Below, piece by piece: positions 17,801-32,800 of a stretch of 37,396 bases of DNA. Location of the stretch: positions 1 through 37,396 of the forward strand of contig SBGP01000085.1 in the NCBI GenBank assembly GCA_006226595.1, written 5' to 3'. This DNA is from Deltaproteobacteria bacterium. GTDB lineage: Bacteria; Myxococcota_A; UBA796; GCA-2862545. Every line of letters begins with the position of its first letter. Positions within the stretch are counted from its first letter, which is position 1. Both the position numbers and the translations under genes were made by a program. The notes under the pieces were generated by a model. That model had not been told where the DNA came from, searched no databases, and was given only the letters and a program-made list of their open reading frames with translations.

Positions 17801-20800
17801 TCGCCGCAGGTCACCGGGCGCCACTCACCCGTACCGAGGGTGAACAGCTGCCCCTCGGCCTGCATGGTCGTCGCCATGGGCACGCCAATCGCGTAGCAGC
17901 TGGGCTCGGTCGCGAGCAGCATCGGAGAAGCCGGCTGGAGGTCGATTGGCAGCTCCATGCGCTGGGAAGGCGCGATCACCGTGACCTGATGCCGTCCGAC
18001 GCCCGGACTCAGCGCCAGGCTCTCGCCCGGTGCCAGGGTGTGCGTCTGGCCCTGTAGGGTGACACTCGCCGGGCCCTCGGCGGGGTTGTGCACCCACAGC
18101 GTCGGACGGCGCTGAGACCACTGCCAGCCGGCGACGAGCGCGGCGGCGGCGACGACGAGCAGGCTCACGGCCGCCCGAGGACGCGTGCGATCGAGCAGGC
18201 TGCGCACCCGGCGGGGTGGGGGACCACCGGCGGTGAGGGCCGGCGGGGGCTTGCCGTCGACCTCGAGCCTGAGGGCCTGTCCCTCGCGTCCGACGAGGCG
18301 CGCACGCGGATGGAGCCGCGCCATCGCCCACCACTCGCCCCCGGCGAGTACGCCGCCGATGACCACGGCCAGGGCGATCACGGCGGCCTGGGGCGCGTCG
18401 ATCCACCGGGCGGCGCCCCACGCGGCGACCACCGGCAGCAGCTTGGTGCTTCCGCCGACCAGGGTCACCCGGACCCAGCGGGCGGCTTCTTCCTGGTGGT
18501 GCGCTTCGCACAGGGGAAGGCTCGACTCGGCGTGCGGCACGCCGTCCGCGGCGACCAGCTCGACGCGATGGGCCGCGGAAGCACCGCACACCAGGCACTC
18601 GGACGCGGCGGACAGCTCGCTCGCGGCGAAGCTGCACTCGGTGGGCTCGCTCACGGGCCGGTGTCTCCGGGACCACCCGTGTCGAGCGGCTCGTCACGCC
18701 ACAGGGGGATGCGCCAGCTTGCGGTGAGCGGGTTGCGGGGGTGCTGGTCTTCGAGGACGACGAGGAAGTTCCAGTCGAGGATCTCCTCCTCGGGTGGCAC
18801 TTCCCACTCGCCCACGGTGTCGTCGCTCGGGAAGCGCCAGCCCCGAGGACTGTCGGGCCACCACACCGAGACGTCGTTGCCCTCCTGGTCGCGGATGTCG
18901 AGCTCGATGACGAACACCTCGCCGGGCTCGTACTTGAGCCGCGCATCCCCGGTGGGCACGCCGCCGAGCCGGGTGACTTCGACGCCGTTCACCGAGCGCA
19001 GTCGCGGGGCGCTGTTCTGGAGCAGTCCCGGACCGCAGCCCGCGAGGAGGAGCAGCGCAGCGAACCTCACTCGACCTCCAGGGTGAGCACGTCCCACGTC
19101 ATGTTGCCGGGGCCGGCATTGGCGACGACGACCACCCGAAGCGGTCCCACGTAGCCGGACGGGATCGCGAGCTGGTTGCGTGTCGTGTGGCGGATGCCGT
19201 TGAGCCAGGTGGTCGCGGTACGTCCGGTGTGGTGCAGCTCACCGGCATCCACGTACCACCGGAAGTCGAGCTCGCCGTCCCAGTCGATGCGGTAGACGAG
19301 GCCGATGTCCTGCCCCCGCCGCGCGTTGCCCTCGAAGGTGAGCTCGCGCTCCGCGAGGGCCAGTCGGGGACGTCGCTCGTCCGGGCCGCGGCGCACGAGC
19401 TCGAGGTCGAGGGCGCCCATGCCCAGCTCGCCCTCCGACCAGGCGCGCACGCGCAGGGGAACCCGCGACGTGCATGGCGGCGTCATCCACGCGGTGTCGA
19501 GGCCGCCGGTGTCCTCGCTCTCGCAGTCGAGGCCGACCACCGGAATGTCCCATCGCGCCGGGATCGAGGGCGCAATCGGGGTGATCAGCTCGTCGTTGTC
19601 GTAGCAGGAGACGCCGAAGAGGCTGCTTGGGACCTGCTCGTCGAGGCCACACACGTCGACCGCCACCGCGTCGACGTCATCCGGAGCGAGCACCAGCGCG
19701 TCGATGGTCACCGTCTCGCCCTGGACCGCGACTGTCGGGTTCACGTTGATCGCCGCGACGATCACGCGATCGATCTCGTAGTCGAGCGCGAGCGGACCGA
19801 CGGGGTCGTTGAACGCCACACACCCGAGCGAGAACCCGAGTGTCGACACGGCCGTGAGCAGGAGCAGGGCACGCCGCATCAGTACGAGACCTCGAGTCCC
19901 AGGGTCGGGATGATCGGGATCCACACGGTCGGCTGCAGCTCCTGGAAGGTCGGGTCGTAGGTCGCGAGGAAGAAGTTCTGGTGGTTGAACACGTTGAACA
20001 CGTCGAGGTACAGCGTCCACCTGGCGCGGGTCGCCGTCCATGTGTGGTCGACGCGGAAGTCCACCTGGCGGAAGAACGGCAGGCGCTCGCTGTTGCGCGT
20101 GCCCTGGATCGCCGTCCACTCGTCCCAACGCGGCATGTACACGCCGTGGAGCGGGGTGTAGGGATGGCCCGAGGTCACACGCACGCGGCTCGAGATGCGC
20201 CAGTCCTTGGGCAGCTCGCGGGCGCCGACCAGGGTCACCGCGAAGGGCTGGTCGTAGTTGCCCGCGAACACGCCCTCGTCGTCGATGCGTTGGGTGCGGG
20301 AGAGCGCGAACGCGACCCAGCCGAACCAGCCGTTGTTCGGGCGCATGCGGACCAGGGTCTCGAGGCCGTACGCTCGGCCACGCACGGGCGTGAACGTCGA
20401 CGACAGGCCGGTATACAGCGTGTCGCCGTCTTCGCGGAGCACCACCTGCTGGTCCTTGACCACCAGGTTCTCCATCCACGTGCCGTACAGGTTGATGTTG
20501 ATCTCGAGGCCGCTCGACCAGCGGCCTTCGGCGCCCACGGAGCCCTGCCAGGCCGTGATCAGCTTCAGCTCGGGATTGCCGATGCCCTCGGCATAGCGGT
20601 CGGGCTCGGGCACCTGCGAGAAGCGGCCCGCGAAGCCGGTGAGCGACCAGTTCTCGTCCAGCGGCTGGCGGATGGACAGGCGCGGCTCACCACTCGGCGC
20701 AAAGCGGTTGTTGAACTGGTGCACGCTCATGCGCATGCCGGGGGCGACCCAGGTGTTGCCCCACTGGCGCTGCCACTCGACCCAGGCACCACCGGAGAGC

Positions 20801-23800
20801 ACCACGTCGCGGGTGAGCTCGACGTCCGCCTCGGTCAGCGCCTCGTCGAAGTCACGCACGGCGACGGGGCGAGCGATGCCCTCGGCGCCATAGCGCAGCG
20901 CACCCACGCGGGGGCCGAGGTCGACCCGGTCGTCGCGGCGCACGAGGAAGGTCCACGCGCGGATCTCTCCGACGTCCGGGCCGTCGGCCAGCTGGCCGAT
21001 GCCCTCGAACAGGTTGCCCTCGGTCTCGGGTCCCAGCGCGAACCACGTGGACTGCTGCCAGTCGCCCACGGTGCGGTCCCAGCGACCGTGCAGCCGGTGG
21101 AAGCTGGAGTACAGGGGCTTGGTCGGGTCGTAGGGCAGCCCGAGCTCGTCCGGGTCGATCTCCTCGCCGAGGTCTCGGGGCTCGTGGATCACGAAGGCGT
21201 CGGAGGCGCCGAACAGCGACAGGGTGAACCGGTCGTTGTTGTTCTCGAAGCGCACGCGCGTGCTGTAGTCGAAGTAGTTCGGCGCGGCCCAGCCGGGCAC
21301 GGAGTCGCCATTGCCCCGGGCAGCCGCGACCGCGCGGGTGCCGAGACCGACGAGCCCGCCGACCCACGACTCGCGGACTGCGGCCTCCCACGTGACCTTC
21401 TCCGAGAAGCGCCCCTCCATGCTCGCGGAGAAGTCGAGCAGGTCGACGGTGACCGTGCCGTGGATGCCGCGTCCGATGGGCTTCTCGCCGGTGCGGGCGT
21501 TGACGATGGCCTGGGTCACGTTGCCGAAGCGGGTCGGCATACCGCCGGGAAAGAACTCGACGTCGTCGAGCATCGACGGGTTCACGACGCTGCGGCCGAC
21601 GAAGAAGTGGAACAGGTACGGCACCGGGACCATGTCGACGTAGGTCGCGGTGTTCGCCGCCTCGGCGCCGCGCACGATGAGGTCGCCCTCGACGGTGGTC
21701 GGCCGCGCCACGGATGGTAGCGACTGCAGCGCGCGGATCGGGTCGCCGAACGAGCCGGGGATGAGCTTGAGCTCTTCCGCGGTGAGCACGGTGCGGCTGA
21801 CCTCTTCGCGGAGCTTGTCGCCGTACACCACGACCTCGCGACCCCAGGCCCAGCGCTCGACGCGGTACACGACGGTGAGCGCCTCGCCAGGCCACAGCTC
21901 TTCCATCTGCGCGCGCTCGAGGTGCTCGTCGCTCTGGATGAGCACGGCTCGGCGTCCCGGGGGCACCGGCAGCATGAAGGTGCCGTCGGGCTTGACCACC
22001 GCGGTGTGCTCGCCGGACGAGATGCGCGCGCCGGCGACGGGACGTCCACTGCCGCGCTCGAGCACCTTGCCCTTGAGCACTGCCATCGCCGGCGGGTCGA
22101 GCTTCTGCTCGAGGAGGGGCTTCGCGGACGGCGCCTCGGCGGGTTGCGCGTCGTTCGGCACCTCGCCCTCCGCCGCGTCGTCGGTCTCGGCGGGCGCGCC
22201 CTCGGCGGGAGCCTCGCCGTCTTCGGAGTCGGTCGGGGGCTCGGGCTCTCCGGCATCCGGGACGGTGGTCTCGTCCGGCGCAACGGGGGCCTCCGCCTCT
22301 TCCTCGGGAGCAGGCGCGGCCTCTTCCCCAGCCGTCTCGGCCGGTGTGGCCGGCTCCTCGGGCGCATCCGACGACGGCGTCGCCGGCGGCACGTCACCGG
22401 GCTCGGCAAAGCCGGTTGCGCTCAGGGCGAGAAGGAGAGGCCAGCAGGGCATGGGCGCAGTCTAGTGTGGTCCCGCTCGCTTCGCTTCACTGCCATGCGT
22501 GCCATGGCCCGTGGAGCCCGGGGGCGGCACGCCTCTCGGTGTGGGGCTATGGTCTGTGCGATGCGAGGGGAAGTCCTGCACTCCGAGGCCATCGAGGCGG
22601 TCGTCCACGGCGACCGACGGGCGGTGGTGCAGGTCGAGCACGTGCTCCTCGACGGCGAGGTCCCCCTGGTCGTCGAGCGGGTGGTGAGTGGCGCGCCGCG
22701 TCGCCCGCCGGTGATGTTGGTGCACGGACTCGCGCAGAATCGCTTCACCTGGCGCGTCAGCCAGCGCTCGATGAGCGCGTTTCTGGCCGAGCGCGGCTAC
22801 GAGGTGCTCAACGTCGAGCTTCGCGGGCATGGGCGGTCGCGAGAGGCTGGGGCTGGAAACGCCCGTGCGTTCGCCGACTACGTCGATGACGTGCGGCGCG
22901 TCACCGAGGCGCTGGACGCCGCACCCTTCGCCGTTGGGCACTCCCTGGGCGGCGGCGTGCTTGCCGCGGCGGCCACCGAGGTCGAGCTGCGTGGCCTCGT
23001 CCACCTCGCCGGGGTGTTCAGCTTCGCGCGTCACAACCGCACACTGCGAGGCATCGCCAGGCTGTCGCTGGCGCTGGAAGAGCTGCTCACGCTCGCGCCT
23101 CTGCGCGCGAGCACCGGCTGGGCAGGGGAGCTGCTCGGCAAGGCCTACGGACTCACCGACCTCGCGGGCTACGGGCTGCCGCTCGCGGGCTGGGTCCCCG
23201 GATCGATGGAGCGCGACCTGCTCGAGGAGCGGCTGGCGCGTGGCTTCGACTGGACGAGCATCGAGGTGTGGCTGCAGATGTCGCGGTGGGCCAGGGGAGC
23301 GCCGTTTCAGTGGGCCGAGCCCTTCGCGGCCCTCGACTTGCCGCTGTTCGTCGTCGCCGGCGACCACGACCGCCTGCTTCCACCCGAGGACGCGCGGGTG
23401 TGCTTCGAAGCCTCGGGCTCGCGGGACAAGCAGTTCCTCGCGCTCAACCTCTTCGATCACGGGGCCCACTTCGGCCACGTCGACCTCATCCTCGGCAAGC
23501 GCGCACCGGAGCTGGTGTGGCAGCCGATCGTCGACTGGCTCGACGCCCGGTAGTCGACCCACCCCCGGCTAGGCTCGCCCGCGGAGGTGGGATGAAGACA
23601 CTCGTGGTGGCATTGCTGTTCGTGGCCGCCGGCGTGTGGCACGTGCTCTCGCGACCCGAGCGATACGCGATGGCGATGCGGGCTCAGTGCTTGTGCTGCG
23701 ATGGCTATGACGTGACCGAGCGCGAGGACTTCTCGTACCTGTGCGGACGCTGCGGCTTCGACTCGCGCTGGGAGGGCGAGGCGAGCAAGGCCGAGGCCAT

Positions 23801-26800
23801 CGCGCACATGCGCGCGCTGACCCGCGCCCGCGACGACCTTCGCATGGCACGTGAGGCGTTGCGAGATCAGAGCGCGGGGCAGGAGGAGCGGCAGACGATC
23901 TCCGCGAACTACGCGCTCACCGCCCTCGATCACCTCCAGGACACCCACGCGCTCGACCCGACGTTGATCCCGGACCTCGAGGGCCGGGACCTGGCCGGTC
24001 AGGAGCGCCGCATCGAGCAGGCTCGCACGTCGCTGCGCGACCTACTGCTCGCGTAGGCGAGTGGCGACGAGCTCGGCGAGCTCGCGGTACTGCGCGGCAC
24101 CGCGACTCGTCGGGTCGTAGGCGTAGATGTCCTGCCCGGCGAGCTGGGACTGGGACAGGGCATCGTTGACGCCGATCTGGACCGGCAGCAGGAGATCGCC
24201 CCAGCTGTCGTCCATGAGCTGGTACACGGCGTCGTTGGTCCGCGCATTGCGGCCGTCGACGCGCGTGAGCAGCACGCCGAGCATGGCGAGGTCGGGGTTG
24301 TAGTGCTCGCGCACGTCGGCGACGGCCTCGATGAGGCCGGACACGCCCGCGGCGCCGAGAGCGGTGGCGGTGGTCGGGATGAGCACCTGGTCCGCCGCGG
24401 CGAGCGCATTCAACGTCAGCGTGCCGATGTTCGGCGGGCAGTCGATGACGATGAGGTCGTAGTGGGTGCGCGTGATCTCGAGGGCCTTCTTGAGCGCGAG
24501 CTCCTTGCCGATGCGGCCGGAGAGGCGGTCTTCGAGGGTCATGAGCTGCGGATCGGGCGGCGTGACGAACAGGCCGTCGACCTCGGTGGAGGTGGTGATC
24601 TCCTCGACTTCGAGTCCGCCCTTGTCGCTCATCACCTCTGACAGCGAGCCGCCGCCCACGTGCACCTGATCGCGCATGGCGAGGTTCACGTGGCACTGCG
24701 GGTCGAGGTCGATGACGAGCACGCGCTGCTCACAGAAGCGCGCGGTGGCCGACGCAAGCGACAGGCTGGTGGTGGTCTTGCCGACACCGCCCTTCTGAGC
24801 GGCGATGGCGAGCACGCGTGCGTCGCGGTTGCCCGGTCTCAGCGACTTCTTCGGCGCCTCCGGGCGATGCAGACGCAGGCTGGCGCCGAGCGACATGCGC
24901 ATGGGTCTCCTCCGTGTCTCGGCGAGTCTCCGACGGAGGCACTTGCCATGTCAAGGCAAAAGCTAAGGTACTTTCTAGAAATGGACCCGATTGCGGGCGT
25001 GACCCCGCGAGGCTGGCGGGAACGAGCCCGGCCTACTCGTCGTCGGTGGCGTAGCCGAGGGCGCGCAGGGCTTGCGACAGGTCGTCCTCGACCTCGCCAA
25101 GCTCGACGTCGACGGCGGTCAGGGCGCGCTCCTCCTCGACGAACCACGCGCGCAGCGCCTCGGCGAGTGCGGCGTCCCGCTCGGTCGGCTCGGCGAACTC
25201 GGGGAACCGTCGATCGAAGCACGCCTCGGGGAACGGGGGCTTGTCCGCTCCCGGGTGCGCAGGTTCGTCGGGGCGAAAGTCCTCGAGGCAGGCCACGTCG
25301 GAGCGGTATGCGGCGCCGCGATGCGCATTGCGGAACCAGGTCGAGGCGTACGCGACCTCTCGCGCGGGCGGTGCCTCCCCCCGCAGGGCGGCTGCGTGGC
25401 TCGTGCCCTCGAAGGGCACCCCGACGAGCTCGGCGAGGGTCGGCGCGACGTCCACGCCGGCGGCGATGTCCTCGATACGCGTCCCCGGGGCGATGCCCGG
25501 CCCGCGTACGACGAAGGGCACGTGCAGGGTGCTCGGGTAGAGGTACAGGCCGTGGCCCATGCCGTGGTGTCGCGGAAACAACAGGCCCTCTCCGTGGTCC
25601 CCGACGACCGCGAGCACGGTGTTCTCGGGTGTCAGGCCGCGCTCGGCGAGCAGCGCGTCGAGCTCGGCCAGGCGGGCGTCGAGGCGGGTGAGCAGGCCGC
25701 GGTACTCGGCGACGTGACGAGGCACGCCGCCCTGCACGAAGCGCAGCCACTCGGCCTCCTCTGCATCGAGCGGAGCGTGGCTGTCGACGTACATCAGCTG
25801 GAGGTAGGTCGGCCGGGACGGGTCCGCGGCGTCGAGCAGGCGCGCGGCGGTCGCGTTGACCTCGGTTCCTGGCACCTTGGCGCGGCCTCCGTGACGCCAC
25901 AGATCGCTCAAGCTCTCGTAGACGTCGAAGCCCTGGTCGAACTGGAAGGCCTCGCTGAGGTTGGGGTTCGCGGTGGCGCCGAGCGTGACCCAGCCCTGGT
26001 CGTGCAGCGCCTCGGCGAGGGTCGTCACCTCGGCGGGCAGCGCCCGGTCGTTCGCGCCGGGACCCGGATCGGACAGGCCTGCGGCGCCGGGGGAGCGACC
26101 CGTGATCAGCGCGGTCGATGCGGCGCGGGTCCACGGGGCGGCGGCGATCAGGTCGGTGAACACCGCGCCCTCGGCACCGAGGGAGGCCAGGTAGGGCGTG
26201 GTGTCGAGGGGACCGCCAAGCGAGGTCTGGTCGGCGCGCAACGTACACGCGATCACCAGGACCAGGTTCTTGTCCGGTCGCGCGGTGAAGCGCTTCTTGG
26301 GCACCAGCACCCAGGCCGCGGCGAAGGCGGCGAGGACGAGGGCGAACGGGAGCAGACGACGCACGCTGCGGTGCTAACCCGCCATTCACCGTCTCGTCGC
26401 TTTGCGAGCCGCTTCGGCTACGCTACATCGCCCAGCTCTGGAGGGCCGATGACCGCGCCGCAGTTCGAGGAGGGCACGACCCTCGACCGCTTCCTCATGG
26501 AGAGCCTGCGGGCGACTCCAGGGGCCACCGGTCAGTTCGTGAACCTGATGCAGAGCATCGCGCTCGCCGGGAAGATGATCTCGTCGCGGGTGAACCGCGC
26601 CGGTCTCGCCGGCATGCTCGGTGGCACGGGCGACGTGAACATCCAGGGCGAGTTCGTGCAGAAGCTCGACCGCTACGCCAACGAGGTGTTCCTCAAGGCT
26701 CTCGAGCATCGCGGTCACACGTGCATGGTCGTCTCGGAGGAAGAGGGCGGTGTGGTCCGAGTGCCCGAGCAGTGGCACTCCGGACGCTACGTGGTCACCG

Positions 26801-26802
26801 TC

Positions 26803-26839
<37 letters not shown>

Positions 26840-29800
26840 CGACCATCGGCACGATCTTCGGCGTGTTCCGCCGCGTCACGCCCGAGGGCTCGCCGGCGAC
26901 CGATGCCGACGGCCTTCGCCCCGGCAAGGAACTGTCCGCCGCGGGCTACATCATCTACGGCTCGGGAACCGTGCTCGTGCTCGCCACCGAGTTCGGCGTG
27001 CACGGCTTCACGCTCGACCCCTCCGTCGGCGAGTTCTTCCTGTCGCACCGCGACATCCGCACGCCCGACCGCGCGAAGATCTACTCGTGCAACGAGGCCT
27101 ACTCCGAGAAGTGGGCGCCCGGCGTGCGCGCGTTCATCGCGCGCTGCAAGGAGCCGGATCGCAAGATGAGCGCCCGCTACATCGGCTCGCTCGTCGCCGA
27201 CTTCCACCGCAACCTGCTCAAGGGCGGCGTGTTCCTGTACCCGGCCACCGAGAGCACCCCCGAGGGCAAGCTCCGCCTGCTCTACGAGGGCTTTCCCCTC
27301 GCGTACATCGCCGAGATGGCGGGGGGTGCGGCGACCAATGGCAAGCAGCGCATCCTCGACGTGGTGCCCGACGAGCTCCACGCGCGCACGCCGCTGGTCA
27401 TCGGCTCGCGCCTCGATGTCGAGGAGGCCACCGCGCTCATGGCCTCGGACGCGTTCTAGCGCCCGGGCGTGTAGGCGCGCAGCACCCGAGGCACGTCCTC
27501 GGGGTGGCGCGCCGCCTCGGAGAGCACGCTGACGAGCCAGTCGCGGTGGGCGACCACCCTTGGGCGTTCCTTGAGGTTCGCGCCGCTCGGCAGCCGGAAC
27601 AGGACCTCCGAGTCGCCGTCGGCGAGGGTCAGCGACACCAGCGTCTGCCCCCGGGACATGTCGAGGAGGTGTGGCTCGACGTGCAGGCTGTCGAGGCGCA
27701 GCGATGTCCAGGTCGCCGACCAGAAGTGCCCCTGGCGCACCCGAAGGCCGTCGGCGTCGAGGGCGAGGTCCCCATGGGTCGCGAGCTGTGAGGCTCCGAC
27801 GGCGAGGATGATCGCCATGAACGCGAGCATGGCGGTGACGAGCCACGTAGTCGCGTCCCAGCCCGCAGTGCGCACGCCGTACGCGGGAAGCGGGGAGAGG
27901 ATGGCCGTGACGACGCAGAGCAGCGCAAACCAGCCATAGTCACGGGCTTCGGGGCGAACGCGGACCACCAGGCGCTCGGGACCGAGGTCGGCCCAGGGCG
28001 GCGGACCGCTCAGCGATGCTCCATCTGCGACGCGCGACCCATGAGCTCGCCGACGGCGGTGAGCGGGTCCATGCCGTCGTAGATCCCGACGAGGGCTTCG
28101 GAGATGGGCAGCTCGACGCCGGCGGCGCGGGCGCGCGTCACGAGGGCGCGTGCGATGGGGAGGGGCCCGTCCTCGCGACGTCCCTTGGCGAGCTTGAGCC
28201 CGGCCTCGAAGTAGGGAGAGCCCGCCTGACCGTGCACCGCGACGAGGTCGCCGACGCCGGCGAGTCCCGCGAGGGTGCTCGAGTCGCCGCCGAGGGCGCG
28301 TGACAGGCGGCCGGCCTCCTCGAGGCCGCGTGCGAGGACCATGGCGCGCATGCCGACCCCCGAGCCACGCAGGCCCGAGGCCAGTCCCAGCGCGGTGGCG
28401 AGCACGGGCACGAAGGCGCCGGCGAGCTGCACTCCGGTGAGGTCGTGGCTCTCGTAGACGCGGTAGCGCGAGCTGTGCAGCGCGGTGATCACCAGCTGCC
28501 GCACTTCCTGGAACGGACTCGCGACCACCCCCGCGCACAGGCCACCGTTGAGGATCTCGTCGATCGGAGCAGGGCCGGCGAGGGCGCCGATCCGCACGGC
28601 GTCGCACTCTTCCTCGACCACGAGGCCCAGCCACTTGCCTGTCGCCGGCTCGAGGCCGCGTCCGGCGAGCACCACGCGGTTGCTCGGTCCGGGCTTCGCG
28701 AGCTGGATGGCGCGGCGCGTCTCCGAGGCCGAAGTGGCGACGAGCAGCAGGTCGCACTGCTCCGCGACCTCGGGCGGGTTGTCGGTCGACGGCAGGATCT
28801 GCGGCGGCTTGACGTCGCGGTAGGCGATGAACGGCTGGTTGCCCGCGGCCATCGCGAGGCGAGCCAGCGCCTGGCCCCATCGGCCACCGCCGAGGATGCC
28901 GACCTTCATGCCCTCGTTCTTCTTGCGGCGCGTCTTCGCCATCAGCTCTCTCCGCCGAGATCGGCCCAGGTGAGGCGGTTGCGGTAGTACAGCGCGAGCT
29001 TCGGGTCTTCGACAATCAGGTCACGACCCTCCCGCGCGAGCGCCCGGCTGCGGTGGTAGCGGCTGAAGCGGTCGAGCGCGGTCGCGAGGATGCGGTCGAT
29101 GTCCGCCGGCAGGGCCAGGTGGCACGCACCCTGCTGCTCGAGGGCCTTGAGCCGGTCGAGTGCGGCACCGAGGGTCGCGCGGAAGTCCTCGTCGCGGACG
29201 ATGCGACCGAGGCGGGGCACGCGGATGATGCGGAAGGGGTCGTCGGTGCCGACCTGTTTGGCCAGACACTGCCAAGCGGCCCACGCGGCGAGGTGCGTCT
29301 CCATCACCCACGAGCCGCGCGGATAGGCCTCGACCAGGGCGTCCGCGAGGCGGTCGGTGTACACGCGGTCGCGCTGCGCATCGAGCTGCACGTTGCCGTC
29401 GCGATCGCACACGTACTGGCGGCGGTGGCGGCTCTGCTCGGCCCGCTCGGCGGCATCGCGCGCGACCGGCATGCCCAGGCAGTCGACGGGCTCGCCGAAG
29501 TGGGCGATGCAGCTCGCTTCGAGGTCGAGCACGCGGCGCCCGAAGGCGAGGACCTCGCGGGGCTGGGCGAACTCGTCGTCCGTGATGATGTACCGCTGCT
29601 TGCCGGCCTCGGCGAGGTGGTCGCCGGCGAGGGTGTTCGCCTCGAGCGTGAGCTGGAACGACAGGGTGAGGGGCACGACGTACACCTCGCTGTCCTTGCG
29701 GCCGGCTGCGAGCATCTCCTGCCATGCGGTGATGCCGGTGCCGAGCAGGCCCTTCTTCACGTGGCGCTCGATCTCCCCGGACCGCGAGCGCGTGCCTCCC

Positions 29801-32800
29801 GGGAAGAACAGCGAGTGGTGCCGCGTGGTCAGGCTGCGCACCGAGTAGTCCTTGAGCACGTCCTTGTAGAGTGCCGCGCGCTTGGTGCGATCGACGGTGT
29901 ACGCGCCGAGCCGGCTCATGAAGAAGCCCATGACCGGGTTCTTGAACAGGTTCAGGCCGGCGCCGTAGACGAACGGCGGCAGTCCGGACTGGTGCAGTGC
30001 GAGGCCGATGAGCGGGCTGTCCAGGTTCGAGACGTGGGTCGGCGCGAGGACCAGCGTCGCTTCCTTGGCGAGCTCGCGGATCCAGGCGACGTCGCCCTCG
30101 ACCTTGAGCCGGCGCTGCCAGCCGCCGCGAATGTCGCGAACCCGGTGCGGGCGGCCCGCGAGCAGGCCGTTGAGCGCCCGTGGGAGCAGGTGCGTCGAGA
30201 AGCGGTACATGCGCGGGTCGAAGTGGCCGTGGACCTCGTCGGCCCAGTGCTTGACGAGGTGCAGGGCGGACTCGATGCGCGAGTAGCGGTCTCCGCGGAC
30301 CAGCGCGCGGGCCAGCTCGTCGAGGAGCACCTCTTCGACGATCTCGTGGCCCTGGTCGGAGACGCGCTTTCGCTCGTGGTACAGCGCGTCCTCGAGCAGC
30401 GGCACGAGGGATTTGTCGTCGAGGGTCTCGAGGCGCCGGCGGCTGCGGTCGACGAGGTCCGCGATGACCACGGCGCGCGGCTTGGGGTCGAACAATCCGG
30501 AGTCGGTCATCAGTTCCTCAGGCGCAGGTCGGCGCCGTCGTCGGCGGACTCGATCAGTCCTTCGGCGAACAGGACCTCGCAGTGGTCGAGGAGCTTGTGT
30601 TCGCCGAGCCGCAGCGTGCGTGCAATCTCGGTCAGTCGGTGGGGCTCGCCGTCGGCGAGGTACGACAGGATGTCGCGCTCGGTCTCGGAGAGGTGCTCGT
30701 CGCCGATCTGACGGCCCTGCCTGCGCAGCCACGCGCGCAGGTGACCGTGAACGGCCGCAGGATGACCGAAGCTGTCGCGCCACCAGCGCTCGGCGAGGTC
30801 TTCGGGTGCGCCCCAGGCCACCGCGAGGCGCACGGTGTCGCCGCGGCCGAGGGGAGGTGGCGTGAGCTCGATGGCACCGAGGTCGCGAAGGACCGGAACC
30901 GGACGCTCGGCGCGAATCACGAGGAGCACGGGGCCGCTCGCCTCCGCCGCGGCCTTCACCAGGTCCACGATGCGGTCGACTTCCCCGTCGACGAAGCACG
31001 CAGCCGGGCCCGCGACGGAGGCCAGGCCCGAGAGGGTGAGCTCGTCGAGGACACGGGCGCCCTCACGGCGGGCGACTTCGACGGTCTCGAGGCCGAGCGT
31101 GCGGCGGCCACAGCCTGGTGGCCCGTAGAGGAGAACCACCCGGTCCTCGCCGTCGAGGACCTCGAGGGCAACCCGGCGAAGCTGGTCGCGCAGCGCGCCC
31201 ATGCCGAGCACCGGGGTGCGGAAGCTCGCGTCGGAGCCTTCCCACAGCCGGGACGCGATGACCTTGAGGTCGTCCGGGCGCTCGTCGGGATCGCGTGCGA
31301 GCAGATCGAGGATCACCTCGTCGATGGGCCCGGCGAGCGCGGGGCGTAGGCTCGACGGGGGCAGGGGAACCGAGACGAGCGGCACGTAGGCGAGGGCGGC
31401 CGGGTCCTGCGGCGTAAAGGGCGCGCGTCCCGTGAGGCAGGCGTAGGCGAGCGCTCCGAAGCCGTACAGGTCGGAGGCGGTCGTCGGCACGCCGCCACGG
31501 AGCAGCTCGGGGGCGGCATAGCCGAGGGTGCCGCGGAAGCCGAGCGGCACTGTCTCGTCCACGTACGCGGCGAGCCCGAGGTCGATGAGCATCGGTGCGC
31601 CGTCGGCGGTGACGAGCACGTTCGACGGCGTGAGGTCGCCGTGGACCAGGTGCTGGTCGTGCAGGTAGCCGATGACCTGAAGCAGCCGCAGCAGGAGCTG
31701 GACGACCTCTTCGAGGGGCTGCTCGGCGGCCCAGTCCGTGAGGGCCTTGCCGTTCACGTGCTCGATGGCGAGCCAGGCACCGCGAGGGTCGGCGTCGATC
31801 AGCGTGGGGATGCCCGGGTGGTCGAGGGTGCCGAGGATCTTCGCCTCGTGCATCAGCGCGTCGCGTCCGCGGGGATTGCGCGGCACCTTGAGGGCTGCGG
31901 GCCCGCCGTTGCTGTCGGCGAGGAACACCTCGGAGCTGCCACCCATGGCGATGCGCTCCTGGATCGTCCAGGGGCCCAGTTTGGTCGCGTTCGTGCGCAT
32001 GGGGGCCATGTTATGCAATGCGCATCCCGAGGTCTGCATGGAACCCGAAACCGGCCCCCAGGTCGGCACCGACGCTCCGACGATGGCACCCGCTCCTGGT
32101 GCCGAGTTGGTCGCTCTGTTCGACGGAGACTGCGCGATCTGTACGACCACGATGCACTTCATCTGGGCCCGGGATCTGGTGGGGCGCGTGGAGTGCGTCG
32201 ACCTGCGCGACGAGGCGGTGGCGGCGCGCTTCCCGGCGTTCTCGGTCGAGGCGGTGCGCGCTCAGCTGCATGCGGTGGACCGCGACGGGCGCGTGTTCGT
32301 CGGCATCGACGCGGTGCGCGAGTGTGGACGGCGCCTGCCGAAGTACTGGACCGTCGCGTGGATCCTGGGCGTGCCCGGCATTCGCTTCGTCGCCCAGCAG
32401 GTGTACGTGCTCATCGCGAAGAACCGCATGCTGCTCAACCCGTGGCTGCGTCGCGACGAGTGTGCCGACGGCAGCTGCGAAGTGGACTGGGATGCGCTGC
32501 CCGAGGGCTTCACCTCGGGCGAAGTGGCCGGGAAGGGCTCGTGAACGACCTGCACATCGTGCTCATGAATCCCGAGATCCCTCCGAACACCGGCAACGTC
32601 GGGCGTCTCGCGGTGGGCGTCGAGGTACCGCTCCACATCGTGCATCCCATCGGGTTTTCGATGGACGAGAAGCAGGTGCGACGCGCGGGTCTCGACTACT
32701 GGAAGCACGTCGAGCTCTACGAGCACGAGAGCCCGGAGGCGTTCTGGCAGTGGGCCGAGGGGCGCCGTGTGCACCTGTTCTCGGCGCGAAGCGACCGTTC